Of a stretch of DNA of 64,000 bases, positions 52,423-60,246 are shown in pieces. This DNA is from Methanocorpusculum parvum (GTDB taxonomy: Archaea > Halobacteriota > Methanomicrobia > Methanomicrobiales > Methanocorpusculaceae), in assembly GCA_002287215.1 (NCBI GenBank), contig LMVO01000001.1:173470-237469 (forward strand), given 5' to 3'. Every line of letters starts with the position of its first letter. The stretch's first letter is position 1. A program made the position numbers and the translations under genes. The notes beneath the pieces were generated by a model. That model made no database searches, had not been told where the DNA came from, and worked only from the letters and a program-made list of their open reading frames with translations.

Positions 52423-55332
52423 ATGGAATATAATGTCTCACCAATTCGTGATTTTTTATGGGAATCGTATCTTATTCGATACAACACAGATTTTCTTGAG
52501 TCGATTCAGAACGTTTCCAGAGAGAAAAAAGAAGAATTTTTTATTGGGCATGCTTTAGATAATTCATTCCTCTTTCGTGTGAAACGGGACCCTGGTTTTA
52601 GTCTCCATGTGAGAGATAAGGTACGTGAGAATGCCAATATTCAGGAACGTGTCCGGCATGTCGTCCTCAGCCTGTTTGGCGAGTTGGCAAAATTATCCTA
52701 TATCCCAAAAGAGAGTCTTAAGCCAAAAGGCACTTTTGGGTTAATTATGCAAAAAATAGAATCAGGTGAAAATCCTTTTGAGAGTATATTGGATCGTGAT
52801 AAGACATCTAAGGAATTGGCTGAATATTATAATAATGGGTTAGAAAAAGAAAAGAGGGTGAAACTAGATTATCTAAATTTCAGATTGCAACAAGCAAAAG
52901 AACAACCAAACAATGAATATGAAATTACTGCGATAGGTCAGTCGATCCTAGATTTTTCGACTGAGTTATATTATGGTCATGTCCTTTCCAATGAAAATCT
53001 ATTGGATCCAGCTGCAGGTTATACAGAGAATGTACTAATACATATTGCAGGATTCCTCAACCGGAATTTGAAATATTCTGACAAATATAATCAGCGGCAT
53101 TTTTCTGAGAAAAGACCTGATTTTATCTTTCACGAATTGATTTTCAATCATCTTCCCTTCCAATTAGAATTAGAACGGGTTATTTTTGGAAAGTCTGTCT
53201 TTGATCATATAAAAGAGAATTCTAAAGATCTATCGTATCTGTGGAAGTTCGAAGCAGATCTATCTACAATCGCAGATTTTGAATGGTTTATTCAATTTGA
53301 TAATGATGAGAAACTCGCCATCCTGAATAGAGAATATCCATTTATTCTTCGTCAAGATATGCTGGAAGAAATATTAAACTTAGATCCGAGTATGTCGAGT
53401 TTAATTATTTATCTTAATAGAATGGTGGCAGCATCTTTCTATGAACCTGCAATTACACTGGGGGAATTTATCTTTCGTCACAAGGATAAAAAAGGTGATT
53501 CGAGGTATTATTTGGCCTCAGGTATAGCCACGTGTTACCGGGAAATTGAACGTTATTCAAAAGCCTTGGAATGGTACAACGTAGCCCATGGATTAACAAA
53601 AAGATTAGATAAACCCAATAATATCTATAAAGAATTAGTTGAATGGAAAAATTGTGCCGAGATGGAATATTATAGTAAAGGTTCTGGGTATTTTAATAAA
53701 GAAATCAAAAAAATCCATCTGGAATCTCATAAATATCCTAAGATCATATCAAGTGGTGTCGTATTTAATCTTGCATCGGCATGTAGAAGAACAGGTAATT
53801 TCGAATTAGAGTTGGAATATTTAACAGAATTTATAAAAGATGCGACTGATCCACAACAATATCAACACATTGAGGAAGCACTTGATCGTCTCAAAATTCT
53901 CAATTATTATCTGGATGAAAATGATTACACTTCTCTTCGAGATATGGATATTTGTAGAGATATGGTCGAATATAATTCAAAAATTCAGCAGGCAATAAAC
54001 ACATTTCAATTTAAAGAGGCTATATCCTGGTTCGATAAGATTCTTAAAATAGATCCTAATGAAAAGGTATTCCAAATAAAAGCTGATTTTCTATCTGAGT
54101 ATGGATCTTTGGAAGAGGCATGTGACTTATATTCCAAAACATTCGATAACGCTAAAATGATGGAATGTAAGCAAATTTGCATAATTGGACGTGCAATTAT
54201 ATCCACGGAACTTAAAGGAGAGGTTAATGATAATATCAAAGCTGATATCGCTGCCTTTATACATGATTTCAGTAAATACTCAACAAAGGATGACCTTCAG
54301 GAATGGATGAATGCAATAGTGAAAAAAACTGCAAGATGGGATAACAATAAACTTCGTCGAGAGTTCTTTTCCGTTCTTTCGGAAAATTATCGCCAGCAGA
54401 ATCTTTCAGGATGTCCTGAGATGATGATTGGCGATGCAGCATTTTCACTTGGTCTTTGTTCTGAGGCAAGGGGGTGGTATCAGGATGCATGTGTGATCTC
54501 AAAGGAAATGCTGGAAATTCCTTACACAAAAATTGGCGATATATGTATCATAGAGAATGATTTAGATGAAGCAGAGAAATGGTTCAACCTAGCATTAGCT
54601 CAGAACTCTAAATCCCCAATCGCATTATCGGGGCTTACAAACTATTATGTTCTGAAAACAGATTATGTCAACGCTCTTACATACATAAAAAAAGCGATTA
54701 CGAATGATCCTGAATCCAAGATTTATAAGAAAATGGAGGAAAATATTTCTTCTCTTCTTTCTTCCAGTATCAGTTTCGATTTGATACAATCAGATGCAGT
54801 AAAGCAAATTCTCCATACCGGTGATTGGCTTTTCTTTAGTGCATTCAATGGATCAAATAGTCAAGAATATGATTTTGGACCGATTATTGTGCAATATGGA
54901 AAAGGTGTCGAACGTTATCTATACGAGAGCGTGCTTGCTCCAATTAAGACGAAAATTCGAGATGATGAAAGATATTGTAAAAATAGGTGGGTATTAAAGA
55001 AATATTTTGATACCCTTCCTACAACATTGAAATTAATTCTTGGAATTGAGGACAAAACTCTTGCGCTTGGTCAATGGATTTATCTTGATAACGATATGAG
55101 TTCCGTGAAAGATAATGAAGTAGTTAAACACTTTATTATGTATATTGAAAATATGGGGATGAATTCTGATAATAGAAAGAAAATTGGTGAGTTATGTAAG
55201 AACTTATCCTATGAAAGAAATGGTGCTGCCCACATTACGTTCTACACTCATGAGGAAATCGCGAATAAACGTAATCCAATTATAAAAATCATCAATGAAA
55301 TAATAGGTCTTGTTTCTAGGGAATGTAATTAG
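52423..55332 (+). CDS. Large TPR-repeat protein with C-terminal HEPN-like domain
   Basis: A 969-aa protein. The N-terminal 300 residues are helical and unassigned. Residues about 340-760 contain TPR-like helical pairs (for example SGIATCYREIERYSKALEWYNVAHG and GDICIIENDLDEAEKWFNLALAQN, partial segments of longer repeats). The C-terminal 170 residues form a helical domain ending in YERNGAAH, R932 and H937, which is the R-X4-H signature of HEPN ribonucleases. A sensor-like repeat region plus HEPN effector is a common plan in anti-viral proteins. The gene is AT-rich relative to the host. No close family is recognised. Confidence 0.7.
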   Translation: MEYNVSPIRDFLWESYLIRYNTDFLESIQNVSREKKEEFFIGHALDNSFLFRVKRDPGFSLHVRDKVRENANIQERVRHVVLSLFGELAKLSYIPKESLKPKGTFGLIMQKIESGENPFESILDRDKTSKELAEYYNNGLEKEKRVKLDYLNFRLQQAKEQPNNEYEITAIGQSILDFSTELYYGHVLSNENLLDPAAGYTENVLIHIAGFLNRNLKYSDKYNQRHFSEKRPDFIFHELIFNHLPFQLELERVIFGKSVFDHIKENSKDLSYLWKFEADLSTIADFEWFIQFDNDEKLAILNREYPFILRQDMLEEILNLDPSMSSLIIYLNRMVAASFYEPAITLGEFIFRHKDKKGDSRYYLASGIATCYREIERYSKALEWYNVAHGLTKRLDKPNNIYKELVEWKNCAEMEYYSKGSGYFNKEIKKIHLESHKYPKIISSGVVFNLASACRRTGNFELELEYLTEFIKDATDPQQYQHIEEALDRLKILNYYLDENDYTSLRDMDICRDMVEYNSKIQQAINTFQFKEAISWFDKILKIDPNEKVFQIKADFLSEYGSLEEACDLYSKTFDNAKMMECKQICIIGRAIISTELKGEVNDNIKADIAAFIHDFSKYSTKDDLQEWMNAIVKKTARWDNNKLRREFFSVLSENYRQQNLSGCPEMMIGDAAFSLGLCSEARGWYQDACVISKEMLEIPYTKIGDICIIENDLDEAEKWFNLALAQNSKSPIALSGLTNYYVLKTDYVNALTYIKKAITNDPESKIYKKMEENISSLLSSSISFDLIQSDAVKQILHTGDWLFFSAFNGSNSQEYDFGPIIVQYGKGVERYLYESVLAPIKTKIRDDERYCKNRWVLKKYFDTLPTTLKLILGIEDKTLALGQWIYLDNDMSSVKDNEVVKHFIMYIENMGMNSDNRKKIGELCKNLSYERNGAAHITFYTHEEIANKRNPIIKIINEIIGLVSRECN

Positions 55333-55675
55333 TTTATGGATAAGAGAAATCTTGAATATCCAAAGTTGTTAGGTTTTTGCGGGGCATAAATGATCCCGTC
55401 TAAGGTTGCTCTCGACGTGCCTCACTACCTGAGAAGAAGGCAACAGAGAGATACATCTTATCTATCCTGTAGCTTCCAGTAAAATAAGGGTTAAAACTTC
55501 GCGACAGTGGCAGAAATCAGACGACATAGAAACATGGAGTGATATTTGCGGAGCTACTGGAGCTACGTTGACCATGGGGGAATGGACCGAGGAATAGGGG
55601 CAGGCCGGAACTGATAAACAACGCTTACGCGGCAATTCCAGCATATGAGCTGTATTATAGGTGGAGGTGTGGTGA
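55333..55675. other. Gap after the TPR-HEPN gene with remnants of small frames
   Basis: No full gene is evident. A 30-codon frame starts at 55390 (MIPSKVALDVPHYLRRR) and a 45-codon frame without a start codon ends at 55568 (DIETWSDICGATGATLTMGE). Both look protein-like but neither has a ribosome site, so they may be decayed phage-type genes. Confidence 0.3.
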
Positions 55676-55822
55676 ATGGCACAAAAAGCGCAGTATCAAA
55701 CGATCTGCACGTGGTGCACACGGGCGGCAGTGGAAACCCCGCCGTCACACCAATTTGAAATCACCCGTTCGTATTCACAGGTTACAGAGGGATACGTATA
55801 TGATAGATTCAAAAGAAATTAG
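55676..55822 (+). CDS. Small phage-like protein with CxxC
   Basis: A 48-aa ORF starting MAQKAQYQTICTWCTRAAVE, with GGAGGTG 8 bp upstream of the ATG. The single CTWC motif might bind metal. It overlaps the next small ORF by 23 bp. No family recognised. Small overlapping genes of this type are usual in integrated elements. Confidence 0.4.
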   Translation: MAQKAQYQTICTWCTRAAVETPPSHQFEITRSYSQVTEGYVYDRFKRN

Positions 55823-55934
55823 GGAGGTTTACCGAAGGATAAAGACAGCAAATAATAAACTCATTGAAGCCTTCGCAAAGAAGCACACAAAAGATATGGA
55901 CATCGGTCTTAAAGTTGATCGTATTCGTCAATAG
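55800..55934 (+). CDS. Small helical protein
   Basis: A 44-aa ORF, MIDSKEIREVYRRIKTANN followed by EAFAKKHTKD, with GAGGG 8 bp upstream. The sequence is amphipathic and basic, suggesting a helical nucleic-acid or protein-binding peptide. Its frame stays open for about 75 codons upstream but without a start codon. Function unknown. Confidence 0.4.
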   Translation: MIDSKEIREVYRRIKTANNKLIEAFAKKHTKDMDIGLKVDRIRQ

Positions 55935-56100
55935 TAAGTCTTGGTAGATTGGGATAGATGGAATTTTTAAATCCATTTCTCTCATATTCCGCCGCTCTTT
56001 TCAATTCATAATGAGTTGCCCGGTAACGAACCCGACGGGGATATAAGAACATACTCATATCTTCGCCCCTCAACAGAATAAGGTTTTTTCCAATTACCAA
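55909..56100 (-). CDS. Small basic hypothetical protein
   Basis: A 63-aa ORF rich in Arg and Tyr (LYPRRVRYRATHYELKRAAE). It overlaps the 3' end of the previous small gene by 26 bp on the opposite strand. No family or ribosome site is evident. It may be real because its composition is protein-like, but support is weak. Confidence 0.3.
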   Translation of the reverse strand: MVIGKNLILLRGEDMSMFLYPRRVRYRATHYELKRAAEYERNGFKNSIYPNLPRLTIDEYDQL

Positions 56101-56163
56101 TCCAAATATTATATTTTAAGACTAATAATCAGATAACTTGGCTTGCTGTTTTGTATAATCTCT

Positions 56164-56205
56164 CAATTACTAATTTGACACATCTTAGTAATAGATTAGT
56201 AATTG
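56164..56205. repeat. Perfect 11-bp inverted repeat at the end of the HTH gene
   Basis: CAATTACTAAT (56164-56174) and ATTAGTAATTG (56195-56205) are perfect complements separated by 20 bp that contain a further TTAGTAAT. The right arm covers the 3' end of the minus-strand HTH gene. It may be a terminator stem or an operator. Confidence 0.5.
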
Positions 56206-56394
56206 GATATCCTCATCTGAAAACTGCTTCAGCTTCAAAACATACTTGTTTACCGTGTTTTTGTTGATCCTGGTTTTGTCGGAAATCTCTACGTTGTTGT
56301 ATCCTCTGATCCAGAGACCAAAGACATTTTTCAGCAACACGGGATTTAACCCGTATTTTTTACACATGGCTACAAACTCACTTTTTTCAGACAT
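56185..56394 (-). CDS. Small helix-turn-helix protein
   Basis: A 69-aa protein. The HTH is visible in NNVEISDKTRINKNTVNKYVLKL (about residues 33-55; partly listed), where RINKNTVNKYV is the recognition helix. Preceded by a hydrophobic helix (NPVLLKNVFGLWIRGY). This is the size and shape of an element-encoded regulator or excision factor. Target unknown; the inverted repeat at its end is one candidate site. Confidence 0.65.
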   Translation of the reverse strand: MSEKSEFVAMCKKYGLNPVLLKNVFGLWIRGYNNVEISDKTRINKNTVNKYVLKLKQFSDEDIQLLIYY

Positions 56395-56558
56395 ACAAAC
56401 CCTTATCTATGATACAAAAGTGCCGTAAATATTCTATATGCGAACACATGGAACAAAATTAAGAGATTGAAATCCTTTCATTCAATATGCACTCATTATG
56501 TAAAGGGAGTGCTGAAATCTCCAAAACAGTTATACGAAAATAAATCAGATTACATATC

Positions 56559-57614
56559 ATGTATAAGGATCGCTTGGATTTATATTCCCAAATTGAAAAA
56601 AAACGAAAACGTCCTCTGATCGCTTATGTAACTAGTTCTAGACAAAATAATGGTGCCGGCATAATCAGTGCTGACGTAATTCCAGAATTTTGTAATCAGA
56701 TCAAATTGATTCCAGACAAATATAAAAAGATAGATCTTTTAATTGTGAGTAATGGGGGCGATCCAATTACTGTCTGGCGTATTATGAGTTTACTTCGTGA
56801 GCGATTTGAACATATCGGGGTATTAATTCCATATCAGGCATTTAGTGGAGCAACGCTGTTAGCTTTGGGGGCAGATGAAATCATAATGCATCCATTTTCC
56901 AATTTAGGACCCGTTGACCCGCAAATGCAGTCTCATTCTCCAAATGGTACGGTTCATTTTTCAGCTGATGATATAACTCATTATATGGAGTTTGTAAAAA
57001 ATGAAGTGGGTATTACCGACCAAGAACAAAAAGAACGAGCATTTGAACTCCTTTGTGACAAAGTGACTCCTTTAGATATAGGTGTGGCAAGAAAAAGTAC
57101 AATTCTTTCGATGTCGCTGGGGGAGAAATTATTAGGTACTCATATGCAAGATCCCAATACAATAAAATCAATTTCTTCCACCCTCAACAAATCTTTCTAT
57201 CATCATGGATACCCCATCGGAAAAAAGGAGGCAATCGCTCTTGGTCTCCCTGTTGCAAAAGCAAACAAAGACATCGAAAATATAATGTGGAATATCTGGT
57301 CTGACTTTGAGAAAGAGATGAAGTGTAACGATCCATTTGATCCTTTATCTACTGCAATGGAACAAGATGCTTTTGCAGAAAAATGTGGTATTGTAAATAA
57401 GCACGACTTCTCAAAAGAGACCTATGCAACTGTCATAACGAATATACCAGTAGGTGTAAACCTAGTTTATTATGAATTATTACACGCAGCGTTAGAGAGC
57501 AGAAATGCACATAGTGGCTACTATACCACCTCTCAACTTTCTATATCCAAAGAACCCAACCTAAATCTTCATTATAGTATAACACAAATATGTGGTAAGT
57601 GGTCACGGAGGTGA
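56559..57614 (+). CDS. ClpP-fold serine dehydrogenase proteinase homologue
   Basis: A 351-aa protein of the SDH_protease branch of the ClpP/crotonase fold. The oxyanion segment is LLIVSNGGDPITVW (about residues 63-76), the nucleophile Ser is in AFSGATLLALGADEIIMHP (about 98-116), and NLGPVDPQMQ follows, the family signature. KKEAIALGLPVA marks the C-terminal half. No signal peptide, so cytoplasmic. Homologues occur in defence islands and beside toxin or nuclease genes, where proteolytic effector roles have been proposed. A small gene follows 8 bp downstream. Confidence 0.8.
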   Translation: MYKDRLDLYSQIEKKRKRPLIAYVTSSRQNNGAGIISADVIPEFCNQIKLIPDKYKKIDLLIVSNGGDPITVWRIMSLLRERFEHIGVLIPYQAFSGATLLALGADEIIMHPFSNLGPVDPQMQSHSPNGTVHFSADDITHYMEFVKNEVGITDQEQKERAFELLCDKVTPLDIGVARKSTILSMSLGEKLLGTHMQDPNTIKSISSTLNKSFYHHGYPIGKKEAIALGLPVAKANKDIENIMWNIWSDFEKEMKCNDPFDPLSTAMEQDAFAEKCGIVNKHDFSKETYATVITNIPVGVNLVYYELLHAALESRNAHSGYYTTSQLSISKEPNLNLHYSITQICGKWSRR

Positions 57615-57622
57615 ATCTATCT

Positions 57623-57865
57623 ATGGTATCCAAAAACATTAGCGGCCAAAGGCAAAATGATTATTCAAGAACAAGTTATGGTTCATCAGCAGGGGCTGTA
57701 CTTACAGCAAGCACAGTTGGCATATTAACCCCATATTGGGAATATAGACAATTTCCATGTGCAGTCAATAATGAAATTATTTATGATGATATGGATGCAC
57801 TGGATAAAGCTTTCGAAGAAACTCTTAAAATTCACAAAGATGGATTAAAATTACTTGCTCAGTGA
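57623..57865 (+). CDS. Small protein downstream of the protease homologue
   Basis: An 80-aa protein from ATG 57623 (GGAGGTG ends 9 bp upstream); a GTG at 57599 is an alternative. It shows a small-residue-rich middle (YGSSAGAVLTASTVGIL) and a helical C-terminus (MDALDKAFEETLKIHKDGLKLL). Unrecognised. The close spacing makes it a probable partner, substrate or inhibitor of the preceding protein. It overlaps the convergent doc gene by 7 bp. Confidence 0.55.
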   Translation: MVSKNISGQRQNDYSRTSYGSSAGAVLTASTVGILTPYWEYRQFPCAVNNEIIYDDMDALDKAFEETLKIHKDGLKLLAQ

Positions 57866-58266
57866 TAATATCCCTCTCTTTTTTTTACGTTATTTAAGAA
57901 CCACGCTTTAATTTCTCCTTGCGTCATTTCATCACGTGCAACGGCTAAGCCAAAATTATACAAAGTATCTCCATCAACAATTACCACCCATCCGGCTATC
58001 ATCAGTAATGAATGGGCAATGGCAAATGCAATCCGTTTGTTTCCTTGAACAAACGGATGCCGTGTGGCTGTCTTATACATAAAACAGGCGGCCTTTTCAA
58101 ATGGATCCTGCATCTCATTTACTTCATTGATAATGAATTGCAGAGTCGCTTCATCACGTAAACACCCTGCTAGACTTCCCTCTGTATCATAACTTGTTTC
58201 CTCTATCACGCGCACATGCTTATTAATAACATATAATACAGATAGTGTCACAGAGCTAGAAATCAC
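57859..58266 (-). CDS. Doc/Fic-family toxin
   Basis: A 135-aa Doc-type protein. The Fic motif is RHPFVQGNKRIAFA (about residues 68-81). Doc kinases inactivate EF-Tu by phosphorylation, while Fic enzymes AMPylate. The position normally held by Asp/Asn/Glu (HxFx-D/N-A/G-NKR) is Gln here, which may change metal binding or activity. The catalytic His is kept. No Phd-like antitoxin ORF is seen upstream (58267-58572) or downstream, so it is either an orphan or uses a non-canonical partner. Confidence 0.82.
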   Translation of the reverse strand: MISSSVTLSVLYVINKHVRVIEETSYDTEGSLAGCLRDEATLQFIINEVNEMQDPFEKAACFMYKTATRHPFVQGNKRIAFAIAHSLLMIAGWVVIVDGDTLYNFGLAVARDEMTQGEIKAWFLNNVKKREGYYH

Positions 58267-58572
58267 AGTAAGTAAATTGTATTTCTTCTTTAATAGCTAT
58301 TACCCATCTTGTATTTTCACGTTATACGTTTGAAATGTTTCATCATTCATATATACATACTATTGATGCTGAGTCTTGAACAACAATTATGTGATGAAAG
58401 ATTTATTAATCTTACTTATGTCCATTAAAACATCACAATGCTAGATGAAAACATGCAATAAAATAATGAGTGATACTTGATTGTGACTAACGACTATGTC
58501 TCCAACTATACCCATAGTGATAATGTGCCACATTGGCCTGATATGTAAGCCTGTAGAGCAAAAATAAGGGGT
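58267..58572. other. Non-coding gap between doc and integrase
   Basis: AT-rich, 306 bp, with no credible ORF in any frame and no repeat. It should contain the doc promoter. No antitoxin gene is present. Confidence 0.4.
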
Positions 58573-59907
58573 TCATCGTTTGGATCCCGATTTTAGGCCC
58601 GCGGCAATGAGCACATTTGAAACCGTGTTTCTCTGTACGCCGACGATCTCCATTATCTTACGTTCCGATGTTTTGGCCTTGTACAGTTCGATGATCTGAT
58701 CCCGTTTTTCCGGAGTTATCGGGGAATTGTTCGCGGGGGACTTTGTCGCTTTGTCCTCCTCCGTTGGGCTGGGAGTCTTTGATCCCTTAGGGGTCACGTT
58801 CGGATCCGGCGCGTCCAATGACGATAAAGGCAGGGCCGCCCGGAAAACATCAACTACCTTAGAGTATGCCGCCGCCCCCATAGCCAATTTAGGCGCGTAA
58901 TTTGAGATTAACACATCCTCTTCGCTGACTCTTCCCTGAATGATATTAATATCCTCAGGCCGTAATTTTTGGCCGTGTGGATCGTAATACTGTAGGAGAA
59001 CCGCGGCCCCCCATTTCCTAATGCTGTTCGCATTGCAGGCGCAAACTTCTTTTTCCCCGGTGTCGGTGATGCGTTCGAATTTTGTTAAATCGTTTAAATC
59101 CTTCATGATCCTATCATAGGGGGCCTCAGGGGTGTAATTCCTGACAAGGCCTTCACATTCAGGGGGGAACATGTAAAAGAACGCGGCTTTTTTGCCGATC
59201 GCCATTTTTCGGGCATCTAAACCGATTACTGTTTGTTTAATACCTTTGGCCGGGTCCGCTTTGAGGACGGCCACCTTTCTAGGGTATCTTTCACCGGCCT
59301 CATCCACGCCGGCCAATAGCTTATACAACTGTGAAGCACGCGCGCCGGAGTATGCCATGAGTACGTAAAATACCCGGCTGTCAAGAGGCAATTTATATAA
59401 GGCGGCCGTAACCCCTGACGTATCAAGGTCGTAAAACCGCCCGGACATTGCCGTTTCCGGGTCTTTGATCCCGCCGAAGGGATAACCGTTTTTGTTCCAC
59501 TCTGATATGGGGTATCCGTTGAAAGTGACCAATCCTAACACATCCACGCACCAATGGAAAAATTTTCCCATAGCGTTGTGTCCCATCTGGGAGGGATAAT
59601 TCCCGTTGTTGATCTCGTCATAGTTTGCCCTATCATCCGGGGCATAGACCGGGGCCAATTTTTTAAGTGCATTGTCGTAAGCAGTCCGGCGACCATTCCG
59701 CCCGCCGTGTATGCCTTTCTTTTCCAGATACTCTAAGAACGACTTTCTAACCCGTTCATCTTTGTAGTATGTCGGGATATCCACACCCGGATATCCGGCT
59801 ATAACAAAATCCAAACCCACATCACGCCGGCCCGGGGGGAGGGTAAGGCCATAGCCTTCTAGTTCCTCAACTGGGATTTTAGCTAGGGGCATATCCAGAT
59901 AGGACAC
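58573..59907 (-). CDS. int: Archaeal tyrosine integrase
   Basis: A 444-aa recombinase. Likely catalytic residues are R190 in MAYSGARASQLYKLL, R297 in NSIRKWGAAVLL (N replaces the usual His of HxxR), R326 in QGRVSEED and the nucleophile Y337 in ISNYAPK. A C-terminal extension (about residues 390-440) contains an HTH, KTSERKIMEIVGVQRNTV. The GTG at 59907 is the first possible start, but the frame stays open and protein-like for 48 more codons, up to 60051 inside attR. In the circular form this frame meets that of the RHH gene. Confidence 0.85.
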   Translation of the reverse strand: MSYLDMPLAKIPVEELEGYGLTLPPGRRDVGLDFVIAGYPGVDIPTYYKDERVRKSFLEYLEKKGIHGGRNGRRTAYDNALKKLAPVYAPDDRANYDEINNGNYPSQMGHNAMGKFFHWCVDVLGLVTFNGYPISEWNKNGYPFGGIKDPETAMSGRFYDLDTSGVTAALYKLPLDSRVFYVLMAYSGARASQLYKLLAGVDEAGERYPRKVAVLKADPAKGIKQTVIGLDARKMAIGKKAAFFYMFPPECEGLVRNYTPEAPYDRIMKDLNDLTKFERITDTGEKEVCACNANSIRKWGAAVLLQYYDPHGQKLRPEDINIIQGRVSEEDVLISNYAPKLAMGAAAYSKVVDVFRAALPLSSLDAPDPNVTPKGSKTPSPTEEDKATKSPANNSPITPEKRDQIIELYKAKTSERKIMEIVGVQRNTVSNVLIAAGLKSGSKR

Positions 59908-60021
59908 TCCATCTAAACCCGGGATGATAGGTCTCTCTTTAATCCGCGGGGGGGTTAAAATTTTTGGATCTTCTTTTTCAGATAAACCCGTATCGGGCTC
60001 CTTTTTCGAATTGAGGCCAAA

Positions 60022-60070
60022 CGCTTCCTTGGTAAGGAAGAGGTCGCGAGTTCAACTCTCGCCTGAGGCT
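60022..60070 (+). repeat. attR, 49-bp direct repeat (copy 2, tRNA-Thr fragment)
   Basis: Identical to the last 49 nt of tRNA-Thr (42631-42679). It lacks the acceptor 5' strand and D-arm, so it is not a functional tRNA. It lies 115 bp upstream of the integrase GTG and marks the right end of the element. Confidence 0.93.
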
Positions 60071-60246
60071 CTTTTCTTTTTCTGAAATTAGTATTAATGT
60101 GATCGTATCAATCCAAAGAGTTTCAGGACATTTTTAAATGAGAGTTCCGCGGTGGTAGTTTCAAGCCAATTCGGGAGAGGTAGGGTAGTGATTTAGGTTA
60201 AGAGAAGCGGAGGATTAGGTTGCCACCTGTCAAAGTTAGGTTATAA

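Larger units (their letters stand above)
42631..60021. mobile_element. tRNA-Thr-integrated element of 17.4 kb (defence island)
   Basis: The element is bounded by a perfect 49-bp direct repeat, the left copy being the 3' part of the intact tRNA-Thr and the right copy a fragment next to an integrase gene. The unit length (repeat to repeat) is 17391 bp. It carries hsdR-hsdM-hsdS-DUF2971, a CARF-like regulator plus viperin, an SMP-like gene, a TPR-HEPN protein, a ClpP-fold protease homologue, a Doc toxin, short phage-like genes and tandem repeats. No capsid, terminase or conjugation genes are visible, so it may be a mobilised island or satellite rather than a virus. Several genes are clearly more AT-rich than the flanks. 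Confidence 0.88.

Noticed and set aside
60022..60070. Second tRNA-Thr gene
   Set aside because: The acceptor 5' strand and D-arm are missing; it is an att fragment.
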